Source: Chionis minor
Lineage: Eukaryota; Chordata; Aves; Charadriiformes; Chionididae
Assembly (NCBI GenBank): GCA_013398295.1
Contig: VZSF01008885.1
Coordinates: 496,001-560,000, forward strand
Length of the DNA: 64,000 nucleotides
Direction: 5' to 3'
Made by a program: the position numbers and the translations under genes. Of this stretch, positions 1 to 9,589 are shown in pieces. The notes beneath the pieces are model-generated. The model was given only the letters and a program-made list of their open reading frames with translations, ran no database searches and had not been told where the DNA came from. How positions within the stretch are numbered: the stretch's first letter is position 1; each line of letters starts with the position of its first letter.

Positions 1-3000
1 AAAGGCCACCGTTAGGTCTTGAACTATGACAGAAATACAGTGTCCTATTTGATCACACTCTATAAAACCAGTTCATTTCAAGGTGAACTTCAGGCCTTTA
101 TTGTAGATGCTAGACAATGGGGTTTATTATGAAAGAGGTCACAGGATCTACTTTACAGGAATACTGACAGAGACAAATGTTTTGTACACATGACAGGGCA
201 ATTTTCTGCTCTAGATTTGGTTACAAGGTAACTCCCCATAACCACCAGTTCTCCGGTCAAAAGAATGGCACATCAAAGCATGAACAGATAGCTTAACAAA
301 TCCAATTCACTGAAAGCAGTAACTCGAAAGAAGGCAACTGGGCTAAGTGTGCACTACTTAATGAACTCATTATCTTGGCAAATCTTCAGAAGTTTCCGAG
401 AAAATATTTAGGTATTTTTCAAAAATCTTAATAGTCAGTACATTCATCCCTTATATAATAGGAAATAAAAAAATGAGGTCAAACAAAAAATAACTTCCAC
501 AAAGCTCTAGCCATAATGCGTGTGACTTGCTGGCCGAAGAAGTTCCGAGAGTCCCTTCCCCACTTTGTGCTCCTGCATCCTCGCATTCCCACGGTTAGAA
601 ATGCCAGGCTGCCACCCAAGTTCTCTTGGGGTGTTTTCAGGATAGAAAGCAAGCAGTCACTGGTATCTCAAAAAGAAGCAAGCTCTTGAATTTAACTTGA
701 ATTACTCAACTTAGCAGATTAATGTTAAGTTCTTTGAAAATTTAAGCTATGTCTGAATGATCCCATTGCCTTTTTCACCTGCATTTAGACTGCTGGTCGT
801 CACCAGCTCATTGATGACTTCAGCATTCACTGCACATTTGAAACACCCAGTCCTTGCTACAGATTTGTGTTTCAAGGGGTTAAGGTTGAATATTTTCCAT
901 ACTGGGCTGCTCTCAGATAAAGAGCTGCTTCTTAGTGTTAGCCATAACACCACTTTTAAGGGGTAGTTCTTTGACCACCATACATGACAATACTGCTGTT
1001 GGTAGCAGAAAATTAAGGACATTTGCATTCATCACCTAAACCTCCCCACTATCTAGGGGCTTCACAGGTGAAGTTTCAGGTATTGCTGCTGATCTATAGC
1101 TACTGTCATGGCTTTAGGCAACCAGTTAAAGCAAATCTCCTCCACGCTGTGATGAGGATGGTGGGCTTATGAGGATGGAGGGCCTTTCTGTTTCTTAAAT
1201 TATGCTTCCTCCAAAACCTATTTAATTATGTTGGTACCAATTTCCATCACAGTGTGAACCCTGAAAGACCACTGTCCCACTACTGCCTGCTTCTGTCACC
1301 GCACCAAGTTGTGGTCTTTACTTTCCTAACGGACTGAAGATTACTCGCCTACGGGCAGGGACAAACCATGTTCTGTTCATTCTGTCCTGAGAAAATGCAG
1401 TACAGATGAACGCTTGTCAATCTGTTTTGTATTTTGATCGTTAGTTTGTCTAACTATACACAGTGGCTGTTTCTTAGAGGCTTTAGGCAACTGACCCGGA
1501 TGTATTCCTTTATTAAATCAAGACCCTTTTGAGATTCTGTGGTGATACTCCTGCTGATTCAGTGTTTAAATTTTCATTTTGATGGTGAAAGCCTTCTTCA
1601 AGAAAAGGTGCGGCATTTCAAAGCATGTGCATGTAAAACGGAAGCCAGTCCTGGTCAGTTTGCTACTACTTCATAGAAGTTGTACGCTTCGCAAGTCCTT
1701 CATCATTTGCACTTGGTTAATACAAATGGGATGAACTGCCACTTGACACACCAGCAACTCAACCTCAGCCCTGCTTTCAGCTTCCTGCTACAAAACCAGG
1801 AGCACAGATGTCACTCTATTATGTTCAATAGGTCAGTCTGTCTTCAAGTGGCATTGCTGCTGAAGTGACCAGAAATGTCTCCTTTTAGTTTATCTGATAG
1901 GCTCAACTCATTCTCAGGAGCAGTTGAGATTGAGATTGTCTCCTCTACGTACTTCCTAGAAGAACAGGACACTTTTTTTTTACTCTTTTTTCCCCTCCCA
2001 AAATTGCCCTGTATTATTGTCTAAACTTTACAGAACTATAGAAGTAATACAAGATGGGAAAAGAAGCTGGATTCCATCGTGAACAACTCGCAGGCATGGA
2101 CCAAAATTCCCAATTAGAGAATCCCTACAAATGACAGGTGGACTGAAGTGTGAAATAGTCTGCCCTGTTTTTGTATTTTAGCAAGTGCTGTGTCTAACTG
2201 TTCCACTTTTAATTCATTCAGATTAAGGCAAATAAAATTCAATGCACATGTAAACAAGAAAATGTATGTACAAAACTATGCAGCAATTCCTTCCTCTAAC
2301 CCTACATGTTAGGGCATTTCAGGGCCCTACTGCTCTTCTTTCCTGCTTCAACTGTATTAAATAAGACGTACAGTCAATTCTGGAGCTGGGAAAATGAGAT
2401 TTGTAGGTAGGGATTATTTCAGTGTCCAGACACATACTGTCATGATAGTCTGTCTTCATCATTATTATTATTTCTGTTAATGTCCAATACAGGTATCTCC
2501 GTCCCCGTCCTAAATTGATGGTAGTTAAGCATGGGGTAGCACGTAGGGAGAATACCGCATTTTATGAACAGGTACGGTGTATTTCTAGTTGCAAATGAAA
2601 TAATGGGAGCAATTAAAGTTTCACAAGACTGCTTAAACCTTGACCACCAAGTGTCTTAGATGCTAGTGGTACAGTGCAGCAGGAACCATTTCCACATGTC
2701 AAATCTAGGCAAGTCTGATGGTAAATTGTCACCAGTGAGAACACACTTTGTGCAGTCCAATAGCTATTTAAAGTTATTTACAAGCACATGTGTTATTTGG
2801 AATACACTTGACCACGCGTGCAAAGTAAGCAGTCGGCTGAAGGTTCCTTAAAAACTGGGACCTAGAAAAGCACCACAATGATAAATGCGTGGCTGGCTTC
2901 AATAATCTGCTCTTGTCCTCAGTCTGCCCAGTAATAAAAAGATGAACTGGTTCTGCAAATTGAGGTCTTTTGGAAAGTAATATTAGGCAAGACCGGGCTG

Positions 3001-3810
3001 GGGGGTGAGGGGAAGATACTGAACTTAACAAAGGAACTTGCCTCTTTTGGTGGGCTTCAAGATTGCCACCTACAGCACTAAATCAGCAACGATGTCTTGA
3101 GTAAGAAATGTCTTCTAGAAACACAGAATTGTCACTGCTCTTAAACCATATTTCTTTCCACCCTGCTAAGTATCTATTCGCTATTGTTTCAAACTTATAC
3201 TAGCAATCTTCTTCCTAGAGGGAAAAATATGGAACATCAGACACCTGATAATAACTTCACCTAAGCTACGGACAAATTACTACCTCAATCTAACAGTCTC
3301 GGAAACACAGGGAAGCATTTAAGATACTGAGAAACTAGAATTTAGCAGTCGTATAACAAAAAATTCAAACTGCAATCAAAACTAGGTGGACGAATGAAAG
3401 TTGGTATTTAAAGTTAATTGAATATGTACTTTGGTCCCCAAATACAAGAAACTGGATGTTGTCGTCTCCTGTTAAATGAGCTCGTCTATGTTCTTTTCTG
3501 TCCCCATGCGTTCAAATCTGTGAAATCCGTACCGTTACACCTTTTTTGATGCTTTAAAAGCTGTTTTCTTTGTCTGCTTGCTTTACACCCTCCGAGGCAG
3601 CATTACTCTTCACACAGATGTACTGCGTGGCCTCCGGAGGACAGCCCTGGAGCAGGCCCTGCAGGACAAAGTTTGGTGGCTGCTGAAGCCCCAACCTGGG
3701 CACCCCAGTTTCTCTGGGACAGCCGGGGCCCCGCTTTGTGCTTCAGCGTGGTCCACGGCAGGCAGGTCCCCACGTATATAAATGCAGCCCGATAAGTATC
3801 TTGCTCTTTT

Positions 3811-4063
3811 CCCATCATTGTTAATTACCAAGTTATTTGTGTGTAAACAGAAGCTTTTGATTTCCTAATCAGCCTCCTGCCCGATTCATTCAGAGATGTC
3901 ACACACCAGAGTTTGACAGCACAATTAGTCACCATGGAAGCTATTGTGATGTCACAAACACTGAATTGTGGCATCATTGAATGAATCTGGCAGGAGAAGG
4001 ATGTTGGTTACAAAGGAGAAGGCTTCTGTTTACACAATACCTTGGTAATCAGCAATGATGGGA
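3811..4063. repeat. Long imperfect palindrome (about 120-bp arms)
   Basis: The left arm (about 3811-3932) matches the reverse complement of the right arm (about 3942-4063) nearly end to end, with small gaps and roughly three quarters identity by eye. Clear paired blocks are CCCATCATTG (3811-3820 with 4053-4062), GTGTAAACAGAAG (3841-3853 with 4023-4035), and CTCCTGCC followed by GATTCATTCA (3874-3892 with 3978-3996). The centre is near 3937. A forkhead-type GTAAACA lies in both arms. Possible identities are an old palindromic transposon relic such as the Eulor/UCON class, a conserved non-coding element, or a structured RNA. I cannot tell these apart from one sequence. Confidence 0.8.
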
Positions 4064-4242
4064 AAGGGAATATAGAAAAAGAGAGCCTGGTAGTTTAATG
4101 AGCATTGATAAAACTGAAAATTTGTAAAGGTTGTTAGAAGCGCGCATGTGGCATATTAAGCTATGGAGATAAAAGATTCTGTAATTTATACCTTAATTCT
4201 TCACCTCATCCTATGTCCTCAGGACTGAAAATATATCACAGA

Positions 4243-4265
4243 CATATATACATATATATATATAT
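4243..4265. repeat. (AT)n microsatellite
   Basis: An uninterrupted TA/AT tract with one C interruption near its start. Simple repeat; no function suggested. Confidence 0.9.
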
Positions 4266-5448
4266 GAACGCGTGTTTCATGTTAATTTTTTCACATTTCT
4301 ATAATAGGAGGGGTACCCAATAAAACCATTAAATAATCAGGATATCCTACAATTGTTCTTTTTTTTTGAGTGCTATTCTGTAGAGCGGTGAATTTATCTG
4401 CGTTTAACAGTATCAGTTTAGGGCATTACATCTCTGGCAAATTGTTTCCTTATTTTATTCGTAAGGGTTCTCAATTGCATTTTTAGACATAAAAAACCTG
4501 TTAGCTACAGAGAGCGTTCACAATTCCAATGCTGGTGATCGCAGCTTATGATTTGTCTTCCTCCGTTTTCTAGAAAAAAATTCCCCGTGAAGTATATTGA
4601 CTAATACTCCAAATGCTACACTTTCTAAAGCAGTATTGTATGCTACGAAGAATTATAGACAGCATATCTGAGCGATACGCAGTTGCAAGCTGCACAGCAG
4701 AACCCTGCAACTAATCAGCGCCACAAAATAACAGGAAAAGCAAGACTGAATAACGTGAGATCCTTTCAGGTACTGTAATTAAACCAATTCACGGTGTTAT
4801 TTAATTCCCCTCAGTTCTTCCTCTTGCTGCCTTCTTGAAACTGTAACCATGACACCTTAATTTCAATCAGGTGGAGGAGCTGCTGCCTGGAGAGCAGATG
4901 CCACTGCTGGTCCAGAATTTGCCCGTGGATTTGCGAGTGGTGCCACCATTTTTTTCCCCTGCCTGAAGTCAAGTTTAGCCAACCCCCTCCCCCACCTCAG
5001 CATGTCTAGCTTTCATAAGCATTACTGTAGGTATGCAAAGCTGAGTCTGTTCACCCAGGTCTCCCAGCTGGTGATGAGCTGAGCTGTTTCACAGGACCCG
5101 TACTCCAAGGATCAAGCTTCATTTGCCTAAGCTGTTTATTTGCAATAGCTTCAGACACAGCAAGGTAGCAACAGAGCGCTAGCATGAAGATTAGACAGTT
5201 ATTTTTCTTTTTTTTTTTGTAACCAAACAAAACAAAACGAAAAAAAGAGGGTGGGAAATAAGGGCTTAAAATGGCTTAAACGCTTAACACATCAAATTGT
5301 AACACACAAGAAAGCACGTATGGAACTTCGGCTAATTGCACAAATAAAAGCAGTGGAAAGAAAACGTTCTGGCTGGAAGCATATTAATAGGAATTACACA
5401 TATTCGATGTTCCCAGGTAACCATGCCACCCCTTTGACCGTTCCCTAC

Positions 5449-5605
5449 CTAATCCTAGGTGAGGGTGATGCTCCACTAGAGTCCAGCTGTTATCATCCAC
5501 ACAATGACTTTTGTAAACGAGCAGCTGACAGAGGTCCCTGGCTGTCATGTCTGCTAGAATCTCGACCACTTTGCTTGTTCCATCTTCACTAAAGACTTTT
5601 ACATC
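5449..5605 (-). CDS. GRB10: GRB10 coding exon, first part of the Ras-associating domain
   Basis: This 157-nt exon encodes 52 residues starting [17 protein letters not shown], with [15 protein letters not shown] in the middle and [12 protein letters not shown] at the end, plus one base of the next codon. It is nearly identical to the mammalian GRB10 RA domain; GRB14 and GRB7 differ at many of these positions, so the paralogue call is firm. The RA domain is ubiquitin-like and, with the PH domain that follows it, helps bring the adaptor to activated GTPases and the membrane. The acceptor is TATGTTGCAG|GATG and the donor TTAG|GTAGGG. The rest of the domain (expected to start near ERCLEDHE) is not in this window. 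Confidence 0.97.
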
Positions 5606-6425
5606 CTGCAACATAAAGGGTACACTTACAGATCAGCAGCTCTGAACACAGGCAAACCGCACGGCTACCGGAGAAAAGCATCCTCTCGGCGTGAGGGTTC
5701 CAAGCACCTTGGCAGCCAGGACAAATGACATGGGTGATTCACTTTATTACACTTTCTCTCGACGCCCCCTCGCCCTATTTCCCCTCCTCCCCCCTCCCCA
5801 ACACCTCCCTGCGCTAAACAAAAGGTTCAGCAGGGTTAATACCACCACGTTTATAGGAAAAGCGAGGGAGCAGGTTCCGCATGGAGCTGTGCGAGGCGAG
5901 GAAGCGGGAAACAGCACCAGGAGAGCACTTCGGCAACGGCGGGCCAGAGGGATTTGTATCCAGTCAGACACACGCGATTTTCCCTGCCATCCCGTTAGAG
6001 GCCTCCGAGCATTTCCAGAGGAGCAGGCCCCGAAGACCAAAACCGGCTCCCTTGTTCCCCGCTAACTTTTGGTGGTGTCCCTCGGGGATGTCCCGCTGGC
6101 AGCCCGCCGGCGGATCGACGAGCCAGCAGCGTCCACGCGTTTCTCTCTCCCTGCCCCAACTTCTCTTTTGATCCCAGCCCGAAAGTAGCTCCAAACCCAA
6201 CGTGCGTGTTGCCGCACCGCCGCAACGCTCATGGAGACGAGAGAACAAGTCAGGAACCTTCTCCCCACCTCCTGAACCGTACAGCTGCTTTCCTCTTTGC
6301 ATTGTTCTGCTCAAGCGAGAGACACTTGCCGCAAAATTATCTCTCCGGGCGAACGCGCAGGTCAGAGATCGCAATGAACTCCGCGCTTCACAGCGCCCGG
6401 CATCCCGGCGCGAGAAGGCGAATCT

Positions 6426-6514
6426 AACAAAAAAACCTGGGAGGGTAATTCGAGACGGGGGGAAGGAGAAAAAAAAAAAAAAACCGGGGGGGGTAAGTCG
6501 AGGGGGGGGGAAGG

Positions 6515-6542
<28 letters not shown>
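6426..6542. repeat. Tandemly duplicated A-run/G-run unit
   Basis: Two copies of a roughly 55-base unit follow each other. Each copy has an A-run, then CC with a G-rich stretch, GGTAA(T/G)TCGAG, another G-run, GGAAGG and a longer A-run. The second copy has longer homopolymers (an A-run of about 26 at 6517-6542). On the minus strand this places long T-runs immediately intronic of the donor of the candidate first exon. Homopolymer lengths may be assembly-dependent. Confidence 0.85.
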
Positions 6543-6548
<6 letters not shown>

Positions 6549-6549
<1 letters not shown>

Positions 6550-6593
6550 TCAACAGCACGTAAAAGGCAGCAGTCGGAAGAACAAGATGGCAT
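6549..6593 (-). CDS. Candidate alternative first coding exon of GRB10
   Basis: On the minus strand an ATG at 6593 (context TTAAAATGC, A at -3) opens 15 codons, MPSCSSDCCLLRAVE, that end exactly at a consensus donor, TTGAG|GTAAGA, in phase 0. The next exon downstream on this strand is the RA exon, which also begins in phase 0, so splicing would give [23 protein letters not shown] and so on. That product would lack the N-terminal and proline-rich regions and keep RA and everything after it. The position inside a CpG-rich block, with CCAAT about 220 bp upstream, suits a first exon. I know of no homologue of the 15 residues. I saw no stop codon closely upstream in frame, so the true start could also be farther out. 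Confidence 0.4.
6584..6591 (+). promoter_or_regulatory. YY1-like core motif AAGATGGC
   Basis: An exact AAGATGGC core on the plus strand overlaps the candidate minus-strand start codon. YY1 motifs of this form are common just downstream of CpG-island transcription starts. Short motif, so weak evidence alone. Confidence 0.35.
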
Positions 6594-6811
6594 TTTAAAT
6601 AAGAGATCGCCTCTGGGGAGCGAGTTCGCGCTCTGCCTCCGCCAAGCCTTTGTAGCCTGCGGCTGGGCGCCCGGGCGGCCGGCGGGGCCGTACCTGTCAC
6701 GTAGCCCCTGCTATGGGGACTGTTTCTGGGGAGGGAAACAACTCTGCCAGAGCTCCACTCAAAGGGTTACACGCAATCTTTGCGGTAGTGAATCAAACCA
6801 CACCGGGTAGA

Positions 6812-6816
6812 CCAAT
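6812..6816 (+). promoter_or_regulatory. CCAAT box (NF-Y type)
   Basis: The context is GACCAATCC. It lies about 220 bp transcript-upstream of the candidate minus-strand ATG at 6593, which would allow a start site near 6720-6750. NF-Y sites work in either orientation. Confidence 0.3.
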
Positions 6817-6890
6817 CCTAGCCCTCCCTCCCACTGATGTAATCATTTCCCACACACTATCAGACTTCCAAATTATTCCCGCCCCCCCCC

Positions 6891-7227
6891 NNNNNNNNNN
6901 NNNNNNNNNNNNNNNNNNNNNNNNNNNNNNNNNNNNNNNNNNNNNNNNNNNNNNNNNNNNNNNNNNNNNNNNNNNNNNNNNNNNNNNNNNNNNNNNNNNN
7001 NNNNNNNNNNNNNNNNNNNNNNNNNNNNNNNNNNNNNNNNNNNNNNNNNNNNNNNNNNNNNNNNNNNNNNNNNNNNNNNNNNNNNNNNNNNNNNNNNNNN
7101 NNNNNNNNNNNNNNNNNNNNNNNNNNNNNNNNNNNNNNNNNNNNNNNNNNNNNNNNNNNNNNNNNNNNNNNNNNNNNNNNNNNNNNNNNNNNNNNNNNNN
7201 NNNNNNNNNNNNNNNNNNNNNNNNNNN
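6891..7227. other. Assembly gap (337 N)
   Basis: A run of Ns bounded by a C-run on the left and GAGGGAGGGAGGGGGG on the right. Such G/C-run edges are typical of CpG-island sequence lost in short-read assembly. Any exon or promoter element inside is invisible, and the apparent open frames across it are meaningless. Confidence 0.99.
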
Positions 7228-7334
7228 GAGGGAGGGAGGGGGGAATCCCGGTTGCTGGAGCTCTGGGAAGGTATGCACCCTGCACAATGTTACAGCTGCG
7301 CTCCTGCCAACGCTCACCCAGCTCCGAGGCATCC

Positions 7335-7390
7335 TCACACACACACAGAAATTTTGTTGTTGGGGGGTGGTGGTGGTGGTGGTGTGTGTT
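7335..7390. repeat. (AC)n followed by (GGT)n simple repeats
   Basis: A CA tract at about 7335-7347 is followed by TTGTTG and a GGT/GT tract to about 7388. It lies in the CpG-rich block. Confidence 0.85.
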
Positions 7391-7490
7391 TGCCTCCGTT
7401 TTTTTTTGTCCAGCGGGCGAGTCTGTTTTCTGTAATTAGCACCCATTTTACAGCCGGCGGAGGGAGCGAGGCGAGCGGCGGGGCCCCGGC

Positions 7491-7544
7491 ATCATCATCA
7501 TCCTCATCATCCCCATCATCATCATCACCATCATCCTCATCACC
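7491..7544. repeat. (ATC)n trinucleotide repeat, imperfect
   Basis: About 18 ATC/TCC/CCC-type triplets in a row produce long Ser, Asp or Met runs in the shadow frames. A simple repeat, not evidence of coding. Confidence 0.9.
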
Positions 7545-7573
7545 GGCATCCCGCCCTGCCGCCCCGCGCCCGT

Positions 7574-7602
7574 GGGGCCGGGGGACAGGGGGGGACCGGG
7601 GG
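7574..7602 (+). promoter_or_regulatory. G-quadruplex motif
   Basis: Four G-runs of 4, 5, 7 and 5 bases are separated by loops of 2, 3 and 3 bases (CC, ACA, ACC). This meets the usual quadruplex rule with short loops. It lies inside the CpG-rich block and on the strand opposite the GRB10 coding sense. Confidence 0.75.
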
Positions 7603-8758
7603 TGCCCCAGGCGAAACCACAGCGGTTTGCGGCGGGGGGTGGCGGAATCTCGCCCCCCCCAGCCCCCCTCCCTTCCCAGCACACCGAAAAGCCAGCGTTT
7701 AGCAAGACAAAAAGTTGCTGTTCTGTTTCGCTTTCAGTGTGGAACGGGGAGGGACTGACACGCACTCCAGTGGGTGCTTTTTTCCCCTCCCGTGGATTGG
7801 AAAGGAGTGACACAACCGAAAAGGTGGTGCCGAAAGAATTCCTTTCCACTTTCGGCTTACTCTTGTGCACATGACTCCGCTTTCTCTCCTGAAAGTGCAT
7901 TATTTGGGATGGATTTCCTGTCTCAGGAACCGACCTGGTGACATCATTCATTCATTCATTAGTCACCCCGCGGCACAGCCCTGCGCTCCCTGCCTCAGCC
8001 TCCGCTGGGGAGCCTGCGCCGGGCACATGCCAGGGGAACTGCCACTTTTCCAACATCTGAAACACAAAAAAACCCCCCTCTTTTCCTTCTTTCCTGGGAA
8101 TGCAGTGAGATGGGACAGGTTGCACTTGATCCATGTCACTGCCGATTCCCAGGGGGGCCGAAAGCTGTTCTGCCGAGGGTGCCTCAAGTCCCCGCAGGTG
8201 GAAAAGCGAGAGCGGTGAAGACAACCACCACACTCTTCCCTGCTCCCAACCACGGGAAGACTTCATGCAGCACGGCCACCGGAAGAACCCTGCGGCTGCC
8301 TTTTATGCTCATTCCTGCCGTGCTCCCTCAGTACGAAGGGGTCACGGGCAGGTGTCCCACCCTCCCGCTCCTCATCCAGAGTCTGAGCCCGTGCCAAGCC
8401 ATCCTGGCGTACACCAGCATCTCCAAAGCTAGTCTGGGGCGCCCAGCGTTGGGCTGTTCTTCGGCATGCCGCCCTGCTGACAAGGCCACATTCCGTCCTC
8501 CCATGAGTCAGGCCCCGCAATTCCCACACCGCAGCGAGGACGGGAGCGACGTTACAGAGGCGGACGCGTTCATCCGCAGGGCCGGCCAGTGGGAGGGGGG
8601 GGGGGGGTTTACCGATGCCTTTAAAGCCCAGGGACGGGATGGCAGTGGGTGGATGGCGTGAACGCCGAAACGCGCAAGTAAACTTGACCGACTATTAATA
8701 GCGCTGTGTTGGCTATCAAGGACGGCGCAAGGCCGTGTATCGCCACTGACATCATGGC

Positions 8759-8765
8759 TATAAAA
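8759..8765 (+). promoter_or_regulatory. TATA-like box on the plus strand
   Basis: TATAAAA in GGCTATAAAAGAC at the far edge of the CpG-rich block. If real, it would start plus-strand (antisense) transcription near 8790. No plus-strand gene is recognised downstream, so this is weak. Confidence 0.2.
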
Positions 8766-9411
8766 GACTGCATCAGGAGGGGATGTAACGGCCTGGGCTG
8801 AACCCTGTCCTCAGGGATGGGAGAGAGACAGAAGTGAGACGAAACCCCGTGCCCTCTGCGGGGGGGGGGGGCGGGCAAGGCTGCACAACGCGCCCTAAGA
8901 GGCTTACGCCAAAGGCAAGGGGATTTTATGCCCCCACACCACGCGTGACGTGTAACCACAAATATGAAACCGGCCCGATGACAAAGCTGCAGCTCAAACT
9001 TTCAGGCGGTTTCCACGACCAGAGAGGCAGATAACAATATTCCTGTGTCACCAAAGGGACCTAATTCAAAGTCAGTTGGTCAAGTCCAACCCCCTTATAT
9101 TTCCTCTCTTTTTTTTTCTCCTCCTTCTTTTTTCAGGGAAGCATCTCCTGCTTTAAGATGTTAAGGGTTCCCTATTCAAACTTCTTCCACCAGAAACACT
9201 GTTCACTTGCAAAACTGATTTGAGGCTTATTATCTACAAAGAAGAACGAAGCAGAATTCGGTCTGCACGAAATACTGAACAATAATGAAAACACTTTGCC
9301 CGAAAAGGGGTTCAGAAAGTTAGTCTGACACTTTTGCCCTGCATCCCTCCAAGAAATGCAGTGAAATGCAACCGCAGACTGCCTGCAACAGTGATTTACA
9401 AAAGGCCCTAA

Positions 9412-9419
9412 TTACGTCA
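9412..9419 (+). promoter_or_regulatory. CRE-like site TTACGTCA
   Basis: A one-base variant of TGACGTCA, of the kind bound by CREB/ATF or C/EBP-ATF dimers, just outside the CpG-rich block. Single-motif evidence. Confidence 0.25.
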
Positions 9420-9570
9420 GCAGCACAAGGCACCTTCTATTCAAAATTAAGGTTAAGAATGCTAAGCCAACCAGAGCACTATATTGGCTGAACATTCAGT
9501 GCTTTACAGTGCAAAGGAGCAGATAACAGACTGCACCATTGTTCTGGGAAGAATTCTTCCTCCGAGCCTT

Positions 9571-9589
9571 CCCCCCCCCCCCCTTTTTT
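9571..9589. repeat. C-run followed by T-run
   Basis: Thirteen C then six T. Homopolymer tract, length uncertain. Confidence 0.85.

Larger units (their letters stand above)
1..5448 (-). other. GRB10: GRB10 intron downstream of the RA exon (partial)
   Basis: I looked on the minus strand for the rest of the RA domain and for any PH, BPS or SH2 segment and recognised none. The sequence is mainly AT-rich and unique. It contains a GC-richer patch at 3580-3780, a long imperfect palindrome at 3811-4063 and an AT microsatellite. The short open frames here show no family similarity and have no paired splice sites I would trust. Confidence 0.85.
5700..8960. promoter_or_regulatory. Intragenic CpG-rich block, candidate alternative promoter
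   Basis: CpG dinucleotides and GC content rise sharply here against an AT-rich, CpG-poor background, for example 6100-6420, 6600-6700, 7440-7660 and 8100-8960. The block lies just transcript-upstream of the RA exon. Promoter-like elements include CCAAT at 6812-6816, a YY1-type AAGATGGC at 6584-6591, an ETS-like CGGAAG near 6574 and an AP-1 site TGAGTCA near 8513. Part of it is an assembly gap. Activity and direction of transcription cannot be read from sequence; a CpG island enhancer is the alternative. Confidence 0.65.

Noticed and set aside
5251..5592. 113-codon plus-strand frame opposite the RA exon
   Set aside because: Antisense shadow of the GRB10 exon and its intron; no independent similarity.
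5964..6593. 209-codon open frame with long Phe/Pro/Ser runs
   Set aside because: Only the first 15 codons precede a donor. The rest is an artefact of the A-run/G-run repeat read in reverse.
6713..7446. Open frames of 160-240 codons over the gap
   Set aside because: Most codons are N. No real coding evidence.
7448..7951. 167-codon frame with Met/Asp runs and overlapping frames on the other strand
   Set aside because: Created by the ATC repeat and GC-rich sequence; no recognisable domain.
8110..8661. 183-codon plus-strand frame in the CpG-rich block
   Set aside because: High GC removes stops by chance; no family similarity, no clear splice or promoter support.
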